DNA of 52,598 nucleotides from Acetivibrio alkalicellulosi (GCA_008125075.1 VLTH01000002.1:3220146-3272743); one strand, 5' to 3'; shown: positions 7,137 through 20,366, counted from the stretch's first letter. The notes: a model not told the origin generated them from the sequence alone. Numbers and translations are program-made.

Positions 7137-7961
7137 TTATCTACTCCTTTGCTTTACAATTTCGTACATAATAACTGCCCCTGCTACAGATGCATTTAAA
7201 GATGATATCTCACCCTTCATGGGAATATTAACAACAAAGTCACATTTTTGTGTAATCAACTTACCCATTCCTTCTCCCTCACTGCCTAAAACCAATCCAA
7301 TTGGTCCTTTAAGGTCACTTTCATAAAAAGCTTTTTCTCCAGAAAGATCTGTTCCAACAATCCATATATTTTTCTTTTTTAAGTACTCTATTGTATGTGC
7401 TATATTGGTAACTCTTGCAACAGGTACATACTCAATAGCACCTGCCGATGCTTTAGAAACAGCAGCATTAAGGCCTACAGCTCTTCTTTTTGGTATTATA
7501 ACTCCATGTGCACCAACTGCATTTGCAGTTCTTAAAATAGATCCTAGATTATGAGGATCTTCTATTCCATCAAGTATTACAATGAATGGAGCTTCATCCT
7601 TTAAAGATGCCGCCTCTAATATATCATCTACTTCTACATAATCCTTGAAAGAAACATAGGCAATTACACCTTGATGTGCATGGGTGGTAGAAATCTTATC
7701 TAAGTTTATTCTGTCTGTTTCCTGTATAACAATACCTTTTTCCTTTGCTAAAGCAATAAGGTGCTTTATAGAACCTTCTCTGTTACCTTTTTGAACTAAT
7801 AACTTATTTATAGTTCTATTTGCCTTTATAGCTTCAAGAACTGGATTTCTTCCTTCAAGTTTATCAACATCATTTAATTTATCATCAACAGTAGCTTCGC
7901 TGATTTTATCAAATGTATTTGTTTTTGGTTTGCTAAAATTCCTTTTTTTATCATTATTCAT
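7137..7961 (-). CDS. rlmB: 23S rRNA (guanosine-2'-O-)-methyltransferase RlmB
   Basis: The product is a SPOUT-class TrmH/SpoU methyltransferase expected to methylate G2251 of 23S rRNA. An N-terminal substrate-binding domain (GRNPVLEAIKANRTINKLLV) precedes the knotted catalytic domain with motif 1 (DPHNLGSILRTANAVGAHGV), motif 2 (IGLVLGSEGEGM) and motif 3 (PMKGEISSLNASVAGAVIMY). The basic, low-complexity N-terminal 30 residues are typical of Firmicute members. Length 274 aa is normal. It lies between mrnC and yacP as in most Clostridia. Confidence 0.95.
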   Translation of the reverse strand: MNNDKKRNFSKPKTNTFDKISEATVDDKLNDVDKLEGRNPVLEAIKANRTINKLLVQKGNREGSIKHLIALAKEKGIVIQETDRINLDKISTTHAHQGVIAYVSFKDYVEVDDILEAASLKDEAPFIVILDGIEDPHNLGSILRTANAVGAHGVIIPKRRAVGLNAAVSKASAGAIEYVPVARVTNIAHTIEYLKKKNIWIVGTDLSGEKAFYESDLKGPIGLVLGSEGEGMGKLITQKCDFVVNIPMKGEISSLNASVAGAVIMYEIVKQRSR

Positions 7962-8019
7962 AATCTTTCATCACCTATCTGATATTATCTCTTCTCTTTT
8001 AGTTCTTTCTACCGCCTTC

Positions 8020-8160
8020 CAAGACTTCTAATAAAATCTCAGAGACTTCCGTTTTAAGTCTTACAACCTTCTAATACTTCTAATAAAAGCTTGGGGCATC
8101 GAGCCCCTTCGCTTTTAAGTCTTTCACTTTCGTTCCAAGACTTCTAATAAAAATCAGAAG
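8020..8160. repeat. R5 repeat cluster between mrnC and rlmB
   Basis: The 200-bp gap holds repeated units built around AAGTCTTTCACTTTCGTTCC and AGACTTCTAATAAAA (ends near 8038, 8083 and 8150) and a GGGGC/GCCCC hairpin around 8094-8108. Related units occur at 23479-23516, 25765-25785 and 34258-34275. These are interspersed intergenic repeats, not coding. Confidence 0.6.
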
Positions 8161-8161
8161 G

Positions 8162-8587
8162 TTATTCACCTCCTGAAATAGATATTTCAAGTATATACAT
8201 CAAACGTTCATAATTCTTCTTTAAATACAGAAATCCTATTAAAGATTCAAATCCTGTTGCATATTTATATTCTGTTACATCTGCATTTTTAGGAATTGTT
8301 CCTGACTTTGCATTTCTTCCTCTGCGAACTACATCAAGTTCTTCTTCAGTTAAAAAATTCATTATTCTATGTATAATTTCACACTGAGCTTTTGCCTTTA
8401 CAAAACTAATTGATCTTTTGTGGAGTAAATGAACAGGAGTGTTTCCATTGCTCACAAGATACACTCGTACATAAACCTCATAAACAGCATCTCCTACATA
8501 TGCCAACACCAAAGGAGACAAACTGTTTATTGTATTTTCACTAAAATCAAACTTGTCTAAAAAACTACTGATTTTCTTTTCTACCAT
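8162..8587 (-). CDS. mrnC: Mini-ribonuclease III (MrnC)
   Basis: This 141-aa protein is the RNase III-like enzyme that matures 23S rRNA ends in Firmicutes; it has only the nuclease domain and no dsRNA-binding domain. The catalytic signature is LAYVGDAVYEVYVR (residues about 29-42), and the C-terminal acidic site is TGFESLIGFLYL. RRGRNAKSGTIPKNADVTEY is the family's conserved central block. Unlike the common layout, cysS does not lie directly upstream: 7.3 kb intervenes, and mrnC has its own promoter. Confidence 0.95.
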   Translation of the reverse strand: MVEKKISSFLDKFDFSENTINSLSPLVLAYVGDAVYEVYVRVYLVSNGNTPVHLLHKRSISFVKAKAQCEIIHRIMNFLTEEELDVVRRGRNAKSGTIPKNADVTEYKYATGFESLIGFLYLKKNYERLMYILEISISGGE

Positions 8588-8630
8588 TCATTTTTTCCTT
8601 TTATAACATTAAATATTATTTGTTATTTGT

Positions 8631-8659
8631 ATTATATACTATACATTGATCTAAGTAAA
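8631..8659 (-). promoter_or_regulatory. mrnC promoter
   Basis: On the minus strand TTTACT (8659-8654), a 17-base spacer and TATAAT (8636-8631) precede mrnC by about 40 bases. It would replace readthrough from cysS, now separated by the inserted segment. Confidence 0.65.
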
Positions 8660-8799
8660 TATTTTTGGTACTCCTTTCCTTCTATCTTATAACATTTTTT
8701 TTTGCTGAAATTAAAAGTCTAGGACTTGAGGACATTTAAAAGCTTGTCTTATTTATCCATTACAAGAATTGTAGAAAACTGTATTCAGCTAAAAAACTG

Positions 8800-8829
8800 T
8801 TGCTATATACCTGTAATTTTTGTTAAAAT
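8800..8829 (+). promoter_or_regulatory. promoter of the secreted-protein operon
   Basis: TTGCTA (8800-8805), an 18-base spacer and TAAAAT (8824-8829) precede the gene starting at 8924, leaving a leader of about 90 bases. Confidence 0.55.
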
Positions 8830-8923
8830 GATTATAAAGGAGTTTTTAGTCTTAATCTATTTCTAGAATATTCGCTAAGTATTTCACAATAACTTAAAAA
8901 TTTATATGGGAGGTTTTATTATT

Positions 8924-9763
8924 ATGAGAAAACTAAGTATCTTAATTGTTTTAACATTAATAACTATTATTGTGTCAGGTGTTTCATTTGGTATAAATGA
9001 CATAACTGTTTTAGTTGATGGTGAAAAAGTAGAATTTGACAGACAACCATATATAAAAGACGGTAGAACTATGGTACCAATAAGGTTTATAACTGAAAAA
9101 ATGGGTTGTGAAGTTACTTGGGAAAGCGACCTACAGTTAGTAACAATAGAAAAGGGTTATACAAGGATCTTTTTGCAAATAGGAAGCACAAGAGTACATG
9201 CAAACGGTGAATATATAGAAATTGATGTAGCTCCTGAGATACAAATTGATAGAACAATGGTACCTTTAAGGTTTATTAGTGAAACATTAGGGGCTAATGT
9301 AGAATGGGATAGTATAAGCCGAACTGTCACTATTAAAACTATACAAAGCAATGACTTTATAGAGCCTGAAATCAATATTGTTTATCCAACCCATGAAAGG
9401 GATGGTTTTGAGTTTCAGGTTAGAATTGAAAATTGGAGACATTATGGCTCAGACTATGAAGCAAAAATTGAATTTACTAATTATCCACTAAACGAAGTTG
9501 ATGAACCCATTTTTGGACCAGAAGGGTTTGGAAGTGCCTTTGAAACTTTTAGAAAAGACCATTGGAGAAGTTTAACTTTTGGTGAGGTTTATAGTCTTAG
9601 AAAATATTACACAACGAAAGAAAATATGTTTGCACTTGAAAAGGGAATGGAATTTGAGTTTATAGTTTCAATTCGTAATAAAGCAACAGGAGAACAAAGA
9701 GATTATTTAGGAACAGCAGTATATAAAGACCTATTGAAAGATTTAAGGAGGAGTTCTGAGTGA
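8924..9763 (+). CDS. secreted protein with copper amine oxidase N-terminal-like (stalk) domains
   Basis: This is an exported protein of about 279 aa. A signal peptide (MRKLSILIVLTLITIIVSG) is followed by two tandem PF07833-type units with the hallmark pairs DGRTMVPIRFITEKMG and DRTMVPLRFISETLGA. These domains are common in clostridial surface proteins and do not imply oxidase activity. The C-terminal 150 residues match nothing I recognise. ATG at 8924 is preferred to 8906, because the sequence ATGGGAGG at 8906 is itself the ribosome site. The stop overlaps the GTG start of the next gene, so the two are translated together. Confidence 0.85.
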   Translation: MRKLSILIVLTLITIIVSGVSFGINDITVLVDGEKVEFDRQPYIKDGRTMVPIRFITEKMGCEVTWESDLQLVTIEKGYTRIFLQIGSTRVHANGEYIEIDVAPEIQIDRTMVPLRFISETLGANVEWDSISRTVTIKTIQSNDFIEPEINIVYPTHERDGFEFQVRIENWRHYGSDYEAKIEFTNYPLNEVDEPIFGPEGFGSAFETFRKDHWRSLTFGEVYSLRKYYTTKENMFALEKGMEFEFIVSIRNKATGEQRDYLGTAVYKDLLKDLRRSSE

Positions 9764-11889
9764 AAAAGATTCTAGCTTTGTTTTTGATTTTAATCACAAT
9801 TTCAAGACTTACAATTCATGCTAATGATGTAACTTGTTATCGTCAAAATATAACTGTTCGTGATATTAACGGGATTGAAATTAAAAAACCGCAAGCTGAA
9901 TTTAGAGTCCATGTAATTAAAAAAGATGAAAACATGAGAGATTTTGTTGTTTCTTCTAACACTGAAGCTATGAAAATGATAGCATATGTAGGTGAGAAGC
10001 TTACTTTCACTGATTTAAGCAAAGGAGATTTCGACAGTAGTATATCTAAATACGATTTACAAATTTACGGTGATGGTTGGCGTGACGTATCCATCATTGA
10101 TAATTTAAATAGTAAAACTATCACTTTGACCCAAGCTGAAACAATTAATATTTATCTTTGTGTAATGTCAGACCAAGAAATACTTCCAAGAGGAGTAGAT
10201 CCATGGTCTGATAATGGCAGTCATAGAACAATTGCTTACAGTGAAGATTTCCCCAATGGTCTCTATTGGTACTTTACACATATTCAAGTTGAAGTATTAT
10301 CAACCCCTGAACCTAGTCCATCTCCAGTACCTATACCAATACCAGTGGCATCAGCAGAAGGTACTATTAAATTTGACCCTGAAGAGTCTGATTGGACTAA
10401 TAAACCTGTAACTGTAAGAGTGTATGTAGATGGAGATACATCATCCCAAAAAGCAGATTCAGAATCAAGATCATACAGCTACACAACATTTGAAATAGAC
10501 CAAATAACAGGAGAAAGTAGCCGCAATACAATATCATCAAGTACCTCTTGGGGATTTACTCAAAATTGGAATATCGGAAACATAAGGGTAACTGGAGCTA
10601 ACCTTCCAAACCCCAATACAATAACTAATAATACAACAGTTACGCTTACAGAGGATGGCATAGGTGAATTAAGTGCTAGTTTAACAGGCTGGACTTCTGG
10701 AACTAAATCATGGGCTGGAGGATCTCCACCAAGTGGCAGTTGGTCAAGTTCTAGTCCAAGCTCCAACACATCAGAGCCAACAGAAAGATATAACAGCACA
10801 TCAGGAACATATAAAATTGACACAACAAGACCAACTATTACATATAACAATACTGGCAGGAACAGGTTTGCAGATGGCTGGAATGGCTATTATTATCATC
10901 ATGATAACAGTATTTCATTTACAATAAGTGATAACTTAAGTGGAATAAGTAGAGTTGTATACAGATGGCACCGGGAGGGCGATAGTGGTATCTCTGTAGA
11001 AATGGATATTACAACACCAGAAGGAAGAGAAACACAAAGAACTATTCAAATACCTGTGCACAGTGAAAAAGTACGCACTGGTGACTGGTATTTAAATGTA
11101 TATGCCCAAGATAGAGCAGGTAATTCTTTTACACTATCAAACAACAGAATAAGAATTATATGTGAATTATATAATTTTAGAATAACAGGAATAGAAGACC
11201 CTTCCTGGAGAACATTTTTTCACAATAGTGATGGATCTTCTAAAGGTGTAGAATTAAAGGTAAGTGATTTTCCTGTTGGAAATAGACCCGATATAAGAAA
11301 TACACACATTAAAAAGGGATATGCATTTTTCTTTAGATTTAACAGTAGAGGATTAAATAGCTTAGCAGGAGATGTTGACAGAGTAGAAATAAAGCCAAGG
11401 TTTTACCACACATATGATCCTTCAACGGGAAGTGACAAAAGGATTGACCTCTATTACAACATGGGCAGTACCTATCTTATAAAAGCAGGCAGTAGTAGAG
11501 ATAGTTTAGAAATTGTATATAATAATGACAAGCTAGGTTCTCTAACACTTTTAGACAACTTTCCAATGGAAGCAACAGACCAAATAGAAGGAGAATGGAG
11601 AGGTGCATACTTTATACCATCTGAATCCATACCTGTTGTAAGAGATAAAGAGCCACATATAGAAAGCAATAGGCTAAAAGGCGGATATATAATAGTAGAG
11701 TTTGTAATAGAAGGAATAAAAAATGATCAAGTGGTATTTAAATATGTGAATAGAGACATTGCAATTGATAAATGGGATGAAGAGGGTGGAGTAAATGCCC
11801 AAAATTCAGAATTTTTCAAAGGTGACATAATAATCATTGATAATAGATACTCAAAAAGAGACGATTACAATGTACAGGTGGACAGATAG
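9760..11889 (+). CDS. large secreted surface protein of unknown function
   Basis: This 709-aa protein has a signal peptide (MKKILALFLILITISRLTIH), a Pro-rich linker (TPEPSPSPVPIPIPVA, about residues 182-197), a Gly/Ser-rich stretch (GGSPPSGSWSSSSPSS) and an Ig-like segment with FTISDNLSGISRVVYRW. The C-terminal 200 residues have no recognisable motif. The GTG start at 9760 has AAGGAGG upstream and overlaps the preceding stop, indicating one operon with the stalk-domain gene. A decayed copy of its last 240 bp lies at 15588-15826, on the other side of the GH5 gene. Its role is unknown; a cell-surface or extracellular function is inferred. Confidence 0.75.
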   Translation: MKKILALFLILITISRLTIHANDVTCYRQNITVRDINGIEIKKPQAEFRVHVIKKDENMRDFVVSSNTEAMKMIAYVGEKLTFTDLSKGDFDSSISKYDLQIYGDGWRDVSIIDNLNSKTITLTQAETINIYLCVMSDQEILPRGVDPWSDNGSHRTIAYSEDFPNGLYWYFTHIQVEVLSTPEPSPSPVPIPIPVASAEGTIKFDPEESDWTNKPVTVRVYVDGDTSSQKADSESRSYSYTTFEIDQITGESSRNTISSSTSWGFTQNWNIGNIRVTGANLPNPNTITNNTTVTLTEDGIGELSASLTGWTSGTKSWAGGSPPSGSWSSSSPSSNTSEPTERYNSTSGTYKIDTTRPTITYNNTGRNRFADGWNGYYYHHDNSISFTISDNLSGISRVVYRWHREGDSGISVEMDITTPEGRETQRTIQIPVHSEKVRTGDWYLNVYAQDRAGNSFTLSNNRIRIICELYNFRITGIEDPSWRTFFHNSDGSSKGVELKVSDFPVGNRPDIRNTHIKKGYAFFFRFNSRGLNSLAGDVDRVEIKPRFYHTYDPSTGSDKRIDLYYNMGSTYLIKAGSSRDSLEIVYNNDKLGSLTLLDNFPMEATDQIEGEWRGAYFIPSESIPVVRDKEPHIESNRLKGGYIIVEFVIEGIKNDQVVFKYVNRDIAIDKWDEEGGVNAQNSEFFKGDIIIIDNRYSKRDDYNVQVDR

Positions 11890-11951
11890 GAAAACTGAAA
11901 ATATAATTTTCACTACAGTCACTATTTAATGCTAATTAGCCGTGAAAAGCT

Positions 11952-11989
11952 AACTGACGAAGCCCTTTTAGGAGCTTCGTCAGTTTTTT
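11952..11989 (+). terminator. terminator after the surface-protein operon
   Basis: A perfect 12-bp stem (AACTGACGAAGC/GCTTCGTCAGTT) with a 10-base loop ends in six T. It terminates the plus-strand operon that converges on the GH5 gene. Confidence 0.9.
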
Positions 11990-12028
11990 GACTATTTATA
12001 GCCACTTAACCATGCCTTTTACTTAAGA

Positions 12029-15325
<3,297 letters not shown>

Positions 15326-15587
15326 TTATAAGATATTTATTTTCTTTAAACATCTTAGATTTTCATAGAATTTGAAAACTATTAAATTTATATCAAACTT
15401 ATAACCAAAATTTCCCCACATTGGATATATAAGATTCTTATAGATCGATAATACTGCTTTTTTGCAAAACATATTCGTAACAGAATCATTTTTGTGTACG
15501 GAATTATTAAAAAAATCCCTCTTAATTTCTTTAACATAAAATACAATCCACTTAATATAAGTCACTTGTTTTAAATTTTTACTTGTA

Positions 15588-15826
15588 GTAAAAGATAAAG
15601 AGCCACATATAGATAGCAGTAGGCTAAAGCTAGGTATATAATAGTATAGTTTGTAATAGAAGAAATAAAAAAACAATCAAGCAGTATTAAAATATGTGGA
15701 TAAATACATTTCATATAGATAAATGAGATGAAGAAGGTGGGGTAAATGCCTAAAATTCAGTTTTTTTCAAAGGTGACATAATAATTATTAATAACAGATA
15801 ATCTAAAAGAGATGATTACAATAAAA
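15588..15826 (+). pseudogene. decayed duplicate of the surface-protein gene's 3' end
   Basis: This segment aligns with 11633-11878 at roughly 80% identity, including AGATAAAGAGCCACATATAG and AAAGGTGACATAATAAT, but stop codons interrupt every frame. It is a relic of a second copy of the gene at 9760-11889. The GH5 gene lies between the two copies. Confidence 0.85.
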
Positions 15827-15828
15827 GG

Positions 15829-15945
15829 AATGCTAAAATTATGATTTTCAATGTGGGGGCCTTATTTGATGTCAAATAGACCCCTTATGAATGTCTATAC
15901 TTTTCATTCTATGTTGGTGAGCTTTTTGCTCATGAATGTCTATTT
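15829..15945. repeat. R1 and R6 repeat units downstream of cysS
   Basis: A divergent R1 palindrome (GGCCTTATTTGATGTCAAAT, near 15858-15881) is followed by an R6 unit (15888-15945, containing ATGTTGGTGAGC and GCTCATGAATGTCTA) that also occurs at 34824-34873. The GAGC-TTTTT-GCTC hairpin in R6 could act as the cysS terminator. Confidence 0.55.
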
Positions 15946-17337
15946 ATGAACTACTTTTGTTCCCTGTGGAGTATCTTCAATAGTTACTCCCATGTCTTTT
16001 AATTTGTACCTGATTTCATCAGCCAACTTCCAATTTTTATCTTTTCTAGCCTGCTGTCTTTTTTCAATTAGCTCCTGTACATCACTATCAACATTTTTTT
16101 CTCTTTCTCTTACACCTATTCCTAAAACATTTCCCAATTCTTTTATAAGAGAAATAGACATATCAATTATTCCCTCAGATGATGAGGAATTGACATTTAA
16201 GTTAACTTCTCTTACTATGTCAAAGATTGCAGCTATAGCATCTGCAGTATTTAAATCGTCATCCATAGCTTCAATAAACTTTTTCTTTAAATCTATAAGT
16301 CTGTTTTCAAATTCTTTTTCCCCATTTGTAATTTCTGATTCTATTGCATGTCCTTTTAAGTGCTCTAGATTGTCAATACAAGTGTATATCCTATCAAGAC
16401 CATTTTTAGACTGTTCCATAAGCTCAGCACTAAAATTTATTGGGCTCCTGTAATGTGCCGAAAGCATAAAAAATCTAATAACTTCATAGTCATATTTTTG
16501 TGAAATATCTCTTACAGTAAAGAAATTTCCTGCTGATTTTGACATCTTTTCATTGTCAACATTAATAAATCCATTGTGAATCCAGTACTTTGCAAAGGGC
16601 TTGCCATTAGCCCCTTCGCTTTGGGCAATCTCATTTTCATGATGGGGAAATACAAGATCCTTCCCACCACTGTGAATATCAATAGTTTCACCTAAGTATT
16701 TGTTGACCATTGCCGAGCATTCAATATGCCATCCCGGCCGTCCCTTACCCCATGGACTTTCCCAGAAAGGTTCACCTGGTTTGTGATTTTTCCATAGTAC
16801 AAAGTCCATTGCATCTTTTTTTCTATTGTCAACCTCTATTCTAGAACCCATCTTTAAATCTTCTATGGACTGCTGGGACAACTTTCCGTATTCTTTAAAC
16901 TTCTGAGTATTAAAATAAACGTCCCCCTCAACACTGTATGCCAAGCCCTTATCTTCTAGCTTCTTTATCAATTCAATAATTGCATCTATATTCTCTGTGG
17001 CTTTTGGATGAACCGTCGCTTCTCTTATACCAAGTCCTTTTGCATCAACAAAATACTCATCAATATACTTTTGAGCAAGCTCTTTTACAGTTATGCCCTC
17101 TTCATTAGCTTTTTTAATCATTTTATCATCAATATCAGTAAAGTTTTGTACAAAGTTTACCTTGTATCCTGTGTACTCAAAATACCTTCGTAATATGTCG
17201 AATATAATAAATGGCCTAGCATTACCAATATGGAAGTAATTATATACTGTTGGTCCACAAGAATACATTTTTACTTCTTTCTCGTCAATAGGCTTAAACT
17301 CTTCTTTTTTTCTTGTCAGTGTATTATAAAGCTTCAT
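15940..17337 (-). CDS. cysS: cysteinyl-tRNA synthetase
   Basis: The product is a class I aminoacyl-tRNA synthetase that charges tRNA-Cys. The zinc and nucleotide sites are visible: [19 protein letters not shown] (first Cys ligand and HIGN), [15 protein letters not shown] and the KMSKSAGN loop. It has 465 aa from ATG at 17337, which lies just after AAGGAGATAG; an upstream in-frame extension is not needed. The start lies inside the 3' end of cysE, so the two overlap by 14 bases and share the Cys T-box leader. Confidence 0.96.
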   Translation of the reverse strand: MKLYNTLTRKKEEFKPIDEKEVKMYSCGPTVYNYFHIGNARPFIIFDILRRYFEYTGYKVNFVQNFTDIDDKMIKKANEEGITVKELAQKYIDEYFVDAKGLGIREATVHPKATENIDAIIELIKKLEDKGLAYSVEGDVYFNTQKFKEYGKLSQQSIEDLKMGSRIEVDNRKKDAMDFVLWKNHKPGEPFWESPWGKGRPGWHIECSAMVNKYLGETIDIHSGGKDLVFPHHENEIAQSEGANGKPFAKYWIHNGFINVDNEKMSKSAGNFFTVRDISQKYDYEVIRFFMLSAHYRSPINFSAELMEQSKNGLDRIYTCIDNLEHLKGHAIESEITNGEKEFENRLIDLKKKFIEAMDDDLNTADAIAAIFDIVREVNLNVNSSSSEGIIDMSISLIKELGNVLGIGVREREKNVDSDVQELIEKRQQARKDKNWKLADEIRYKLKDMGVTIEDTPQGTKVVHK

Positions 17338-18052
17338 TTCTATCTCCTTCCTCTTTATGGCATAATTTTTTATACAACTCACTTGATGGTTTTTCTGCTT
17401 CATCTAGTTTTATATCATGTTTTTGTGCTAACTGTTTTTCTATGTTTTCAAGCTTTCGCAGTAGTTTGCACAATTCCTGAGCTACTGGATCTCCAATATG
17501 TACCTGATCTAATTCAATAGATTGAACAACCCTTTTATCCCCACGCTTAACAGTCCTTCCTGGTACACCCACAACAGTTGTATCAGGTTCCACTTCATTT
17601 AAAACTACAGCATTAGCGCCTATTCTTGAATTATCCCCCACTTTAAATGGGCCTAGTATTTTTGCCCCTGAGCTGATCAACACATTATTCCCAACTGTAG
17701 GATGTCTTTTACCTGTATCCTTACCTGTTCCCCCTAAAGTAACATTGTGATATATTGTACAATTGTCACCTATTTCTGCCGTTTCTCCAATAACAATACC
17801 CATACCATGATCAATAAAAAGACCTTTTCCTATTATAGCTCCAGGATGTATTTCAGTCCCTGTAAAAAATCTGCTGACCTGAGAAATCCATCGAGCTATA
17901 AAAAACAATTTTTTATTATAAAACCAGTGGGCTATCCTGTGCATACAGACTGCATGAAAACCTGGGTAAAGTAAAATAACTTCAAAAACACCTTTTGACG
18001 CTGGATCTCTTTGGGAAATTAATTTTGCATCTTCCATAAATTGTTTGAACAT
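17324..18052 (-). CDS. cysE: serine O-acetyltransferase
   Basis: CysE makes O-acetylserine from serine and acetyl-CoA, the first step of cysteine synthesis. The short Firmicute form (242 aa) is recognised by [18 protein letters not shown] near the N-terminus and by the left-handed beta-helix hexapeptide repeats, including the catalytic His in [37 protein letters not shown] and the C-terminal [10 protein letters not shown]. It is the first gene of the cysE-cysS operon behind the T-box, so supply and charging of cysteine are controlled together. Confidence 0.95.
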   Translation of the reverse strand: MFKQFMEDAKLISQRDPASKGVFEVILLYPGFHAVCMHRIAHWFYNKKLFFIARWISQVSRFFTGTEIHPGAIIGKGLFIDHGMGIVIGETAEIGDNCTIYHNVTLGGTGKDTGKRHPTVGNNVLISSGAKILGPFKVGDNSRIGANAVVLNEVEPDTTVVGVPGRTVKRGDKRVVQSIELDQVHIGDPVAQELCKLLRKLENIEKQLAQKHDIKLDEAEKPSSELYKKLCHKEEGDRNEAL

Positions 18053-18225
18053 AATTATAACCTCGCATGCTAAGGACTATCTAAAACATTACTTCCACTT
18101 TTAACTGTCCTATTCAAATAAGGAGTATAGTTAAATAGTAGTTATACGTTCAGTAATCCTAATAAAATTTTAAATAAACATCTTAGTAAATATACTATTC
18201 ACAAATATATATCAACGTGAGATAT

Positions 18226-18471
18226 AAAAATAAACCACACCACTAATAATTTAGAGGCGTGGTTTAATCGCGGTCCCACTCTAATTGGAATACTCCATCT
18301 CATGTGCCTAACGGTGCGTCTCCGTGAAATCTTACTAACTTCAGATTTCAAATTCATGAGTGCACTTCACTCACCCATTGCCCTAAAACTGCTTTCAGCC
18401 TCTGACAGTTTCTCTCTTAAGGGTTGTTTGAGATACTCTACTCAATCATCATTTTTTACTATTATTAAGAT
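18226..18471 (-). promoter_or_regulatory. T-box riboswitch, cysteine specifier, controlling cysE-cysS
   Basis: On the minus strand the leader has the AAGAGAGAAACTG/GCTGAAAGCAG distal stem I features. The candidate specifier is TGC, a Cys codon (18364-18362), in the context GAAGTGCACTC. The near-canonical T-box AGAGTGGGACCGCG ends at 18269. The terminator stem AAACCACGCC/GGTGTGGTTTA lies at 18265-18231 with the T run at 18230-18226. Uncharged tRNA-Cys should stabilise the antiterminator and allow cysE-cysS transcription. Confidence 0.92.
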
Positions 18472-18477
18472 ATTATT

Positions 18478-18506
18478 ATTTTACCAAACACATTACACAA
18501 AGTAAA
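18478..18506 (-). promoter_or_regulatory. promoter of the T-box cysE-cysS transcript
   Basis: TTTACT (18506-18501), a 17-base spacer and TAAAAT (18483-18478) on the minus strand place the start of transcription near 18471, just upstream of stem I of the T-box and directly after the gltX stop. Confidence 0.6.
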
Positions 18507-18511
18507 GAAAC

Positions 18512-19972
18512 CTATAAATATTTCTCTTTCATCATCTCAATTCGCTTTATTACTTCATCCCTGCCCAAAATAGGAATAATATCAATCATTTCAGGCCCAT
18601 GCATCTGACCTGTCAACATTACGCGGATAGGCATAAAAAGATTTTTACCCTTTATTCCTGTTTCTTTTTGAATTATTTTAAATATACCCTTGCCAAATTC
18701 ATCGTCTATTGCATCTGCCTCACGAACTTTTTTAAGTAATACTTCCATAAGTTCAAGGACTCGATCTCCCTTTAATACTTCTAAAGCTTCATCATTTTCA
18801 GGAGATATTTCATCATTAAAAAATACAGATACCTTTTCTACAACCTGTCCAGCATAGGCTAAGCCATTCTTTACAGAATTCACTACTTTCTTTAGCCATT
18901 CATATTTACTTTTAGCTTGATCCTCATTAATAAGTCCAGCTTTTATAAGGTGCAAAATAGCTAAATCAGTTACTCTTTCAATAGGGGCATTTTTAACATA
19001 TTGCCCATTCATCCAATTAAGCTTCTCATTGTCAAAAACTGCAGGATTTTTAGATACCCGGTCAAGAGAAAACTGCTCTGTTAATTCATCAATAGTAAAA
19101 AACTCTTCTTCCGTTTCAGGAGACCATCCCATAAGAGCCAGAAAATTTACAATGGCCTCTGGCAAATATCCAGCCTCTCTATATTGTTCAACCCATGTAG
19201 ATCCATGTCTTTTACTCATTTTAGTCCTATCATGACCAAGTATCAATGATACATGTGCAAACTGAGGTTTTTCAAATCCTAAAGCATCGTATATAAGTAT
19301 TTGCCTTGGGGTATTGGAAAGATGTTCTTCTGCCCTGATTACATGAGTTATACCCATAAGATAATCATCAATTGTAACTGCAAAATTGTAAACTGGTATT
19401 CCATCAGATTTTACAATTATAAAATCTCCAACTCCATTGCTCTCAAATTCTACATTTCCTCTAACTTTATCATCTATTTTTATAGTTATATTCTCTGGAA
19501 CCCGAAGTCTTACAGTTGGTTTTCTTCCTTCCTTTTCATACTCTTCCCTCTTATCAGGTGTGAGATTTTTACACTTACCTGAATACCCTAACATGTCACT
19601 GTTATTTTCTTCAAGTTTTTTCCTCTCTTCTTCAAGCTCTTCTTGAGTACAATAACAATAATATGCTTTTTCTTCTTCAATAAGCTTATCTATATACTTT
19701 TTGTAAATTTCTTTTCTTTCTGTAGATCTGTATGGACCATTTTCTCCACCTTTTTCAATTCCTTCGTCCCAATTAATACCCAACCACTTTAGATCGTTTA
19801 TTATAACCTGTTCAGACTCATTAGAAGACCTTGCCAGATCAGTATCCTCAATGCGAACTAAAAAGGTTCCCTTATTTTTCTTTGCAAATAGGTAGTTAAA
19901 TAAAGCTGTTCTTGCTCCACCAATATGTAAATGCCCAGTAGGACTAGGCGCAAATCTCACTTTTACGCTCAT
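18512..19972 (-). CDS. gltX: glutamyl-tRNA synthetase
   Basis: This class I synthetase has 486 aa, normal for the family. The signature FAPSPTGHLHIGGARTALF carries the HIGH-type motif, the KMSKRHG loop follows VSLILGHDRT, and VRIEDTDLARS is the glutamate-binding region. Zinc-binding Cys residues occur around YCYCTQEEL. The start has a GGAGA ribosome site. It is transcribed from its own TTGTAT/TATAAT promoter and precedes the cysE T-box on the same strand. Discriminating from non-discriminating type cannot be read with certainty. Confidence 0.96.
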   Translation of the reverse strand: MSVKVRFAPSPTGHLHIGGARTALFNYLFAKKNKGTFLVRIEDTDLARSSNESEQVIINDLKWLGINWDEGIEKGGENGPYRSTERKEIYKKYIDKLIEEEKAYYCYCTQEELEEERKKLEENNSDMLGYSGKCKNLTPDKREEYEKEGRKPTVRLRVPENITIKIDDKVRGNVEFESNGVGDFIIVKSDGIPVYNFAVTIDDYLMGITHVIRAEEHLSNTPRQILIYDALGFEKPQFAHVSLILGHDRTKMSKRHGSTWVEQYREAGYLPEAIVNFLALMGWSPETEEEFFTIDELTEQFSLDRVSKNPAVFDNEKLNWMNGQYVKNAPIERVTDLAILHLIKAGLINEDQAKSKYEWLKKVVNSVKNGLAYAGQVVEKVSVFFNDEISPENDEALEVLKGDRVLELMEVLLKKVREADAIDDEFGKGIFKIIQKETGIKGKNLFMPIRVMLTGQMHGPEMIDIIPILGRDEVIKRIEMMKEKYL

Positions 19973-20023
19973 TTTATTTCTCCTCTCATCTTTCTTTCAT
20001 TTTTTAATTTTAACATAGTTATT

Positions 20024-20063
20024 ATTATATATAAATACTGTTATTTATACAATTTGAATAATT
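20024..20063 (-). promoter_or_regulatory. gltX promoter overlapping a 20-bp palindrome (repeat copy 1)
   Basis: On the minus strand TTGTAT (20052-20047), a 17-base spacer and TATAAT (20029-20024) form a strong promoter. The palindrome TATAAATACTGTTATTTATA (20030-20049) fills the spacer. The 36-bp segment 20028-20063 recurs at 22826-22861 with one difference. Confidence 0.7.
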
Positions 20064-20181
20064 GATTGTAGATATATGTTTGTAGGTACATTTTGTTTAC
20101 TCGATAAATTATGGGGGTATTTATATTATTGTAAAACAACTATTAATGTTTTAAATTAGTTGTCCTCCCAAATAATTAATT

Positions 20182-20236
20182 TGTTTAGTTATGGCTAAAC
20201 ATCAAGCATTTAGGTGGAGATTATCTCCACCTAAAT
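20182..20236. other. tandem hairpins of unknown role
   Basis: A 6-bp stem (GTTTAG/CTAAAC, 20182-20199) is followed by a perfect 13-bp stem (ATTTAGGTGGAGA/TCTCCACCTAAAT, 20208-20236, loop TTA). The rest of the gap 19973-20408 has no gene; 20290-20345 contains a TTATAATCTTCAGGTGGA-like unit (minus strand) shared with 31420-31440. Confidence 0.55.
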
Positions 20237-20366
20237 CCTTTAATTTAACTATTTTATTTATGAAAACAGTGAACTTGTTGAGCTAAGTGAAACATCATGA
20301 GTTTAGACGGAGCCTATCATCCACCTGAAGATTATAAGAGAAGCTCGTTTTAAAATGTGGACCTTA

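Noticed and set aside
8020-8160. Possible CRISPR-like array between mrnC and rlmB
   Set aside because: The units are irregular in length and spacing, similar units are dispersed in the window, and there are no unique spacers of uniform size.
8906-8923. Upstream ATG for the stalk-domain gene
   Set aside because: The ATGGGAGG sequence is the ribosome site for the ATG at 8924, which starts a standard signal peptide.
15326-15676. 116-codon open frame upstream of the GH5 gene
   Set aside because: It overlaps the decayed 3'-end duplicate on the opposite strand, has AT-biased residues and no ribosome site; it is chance.
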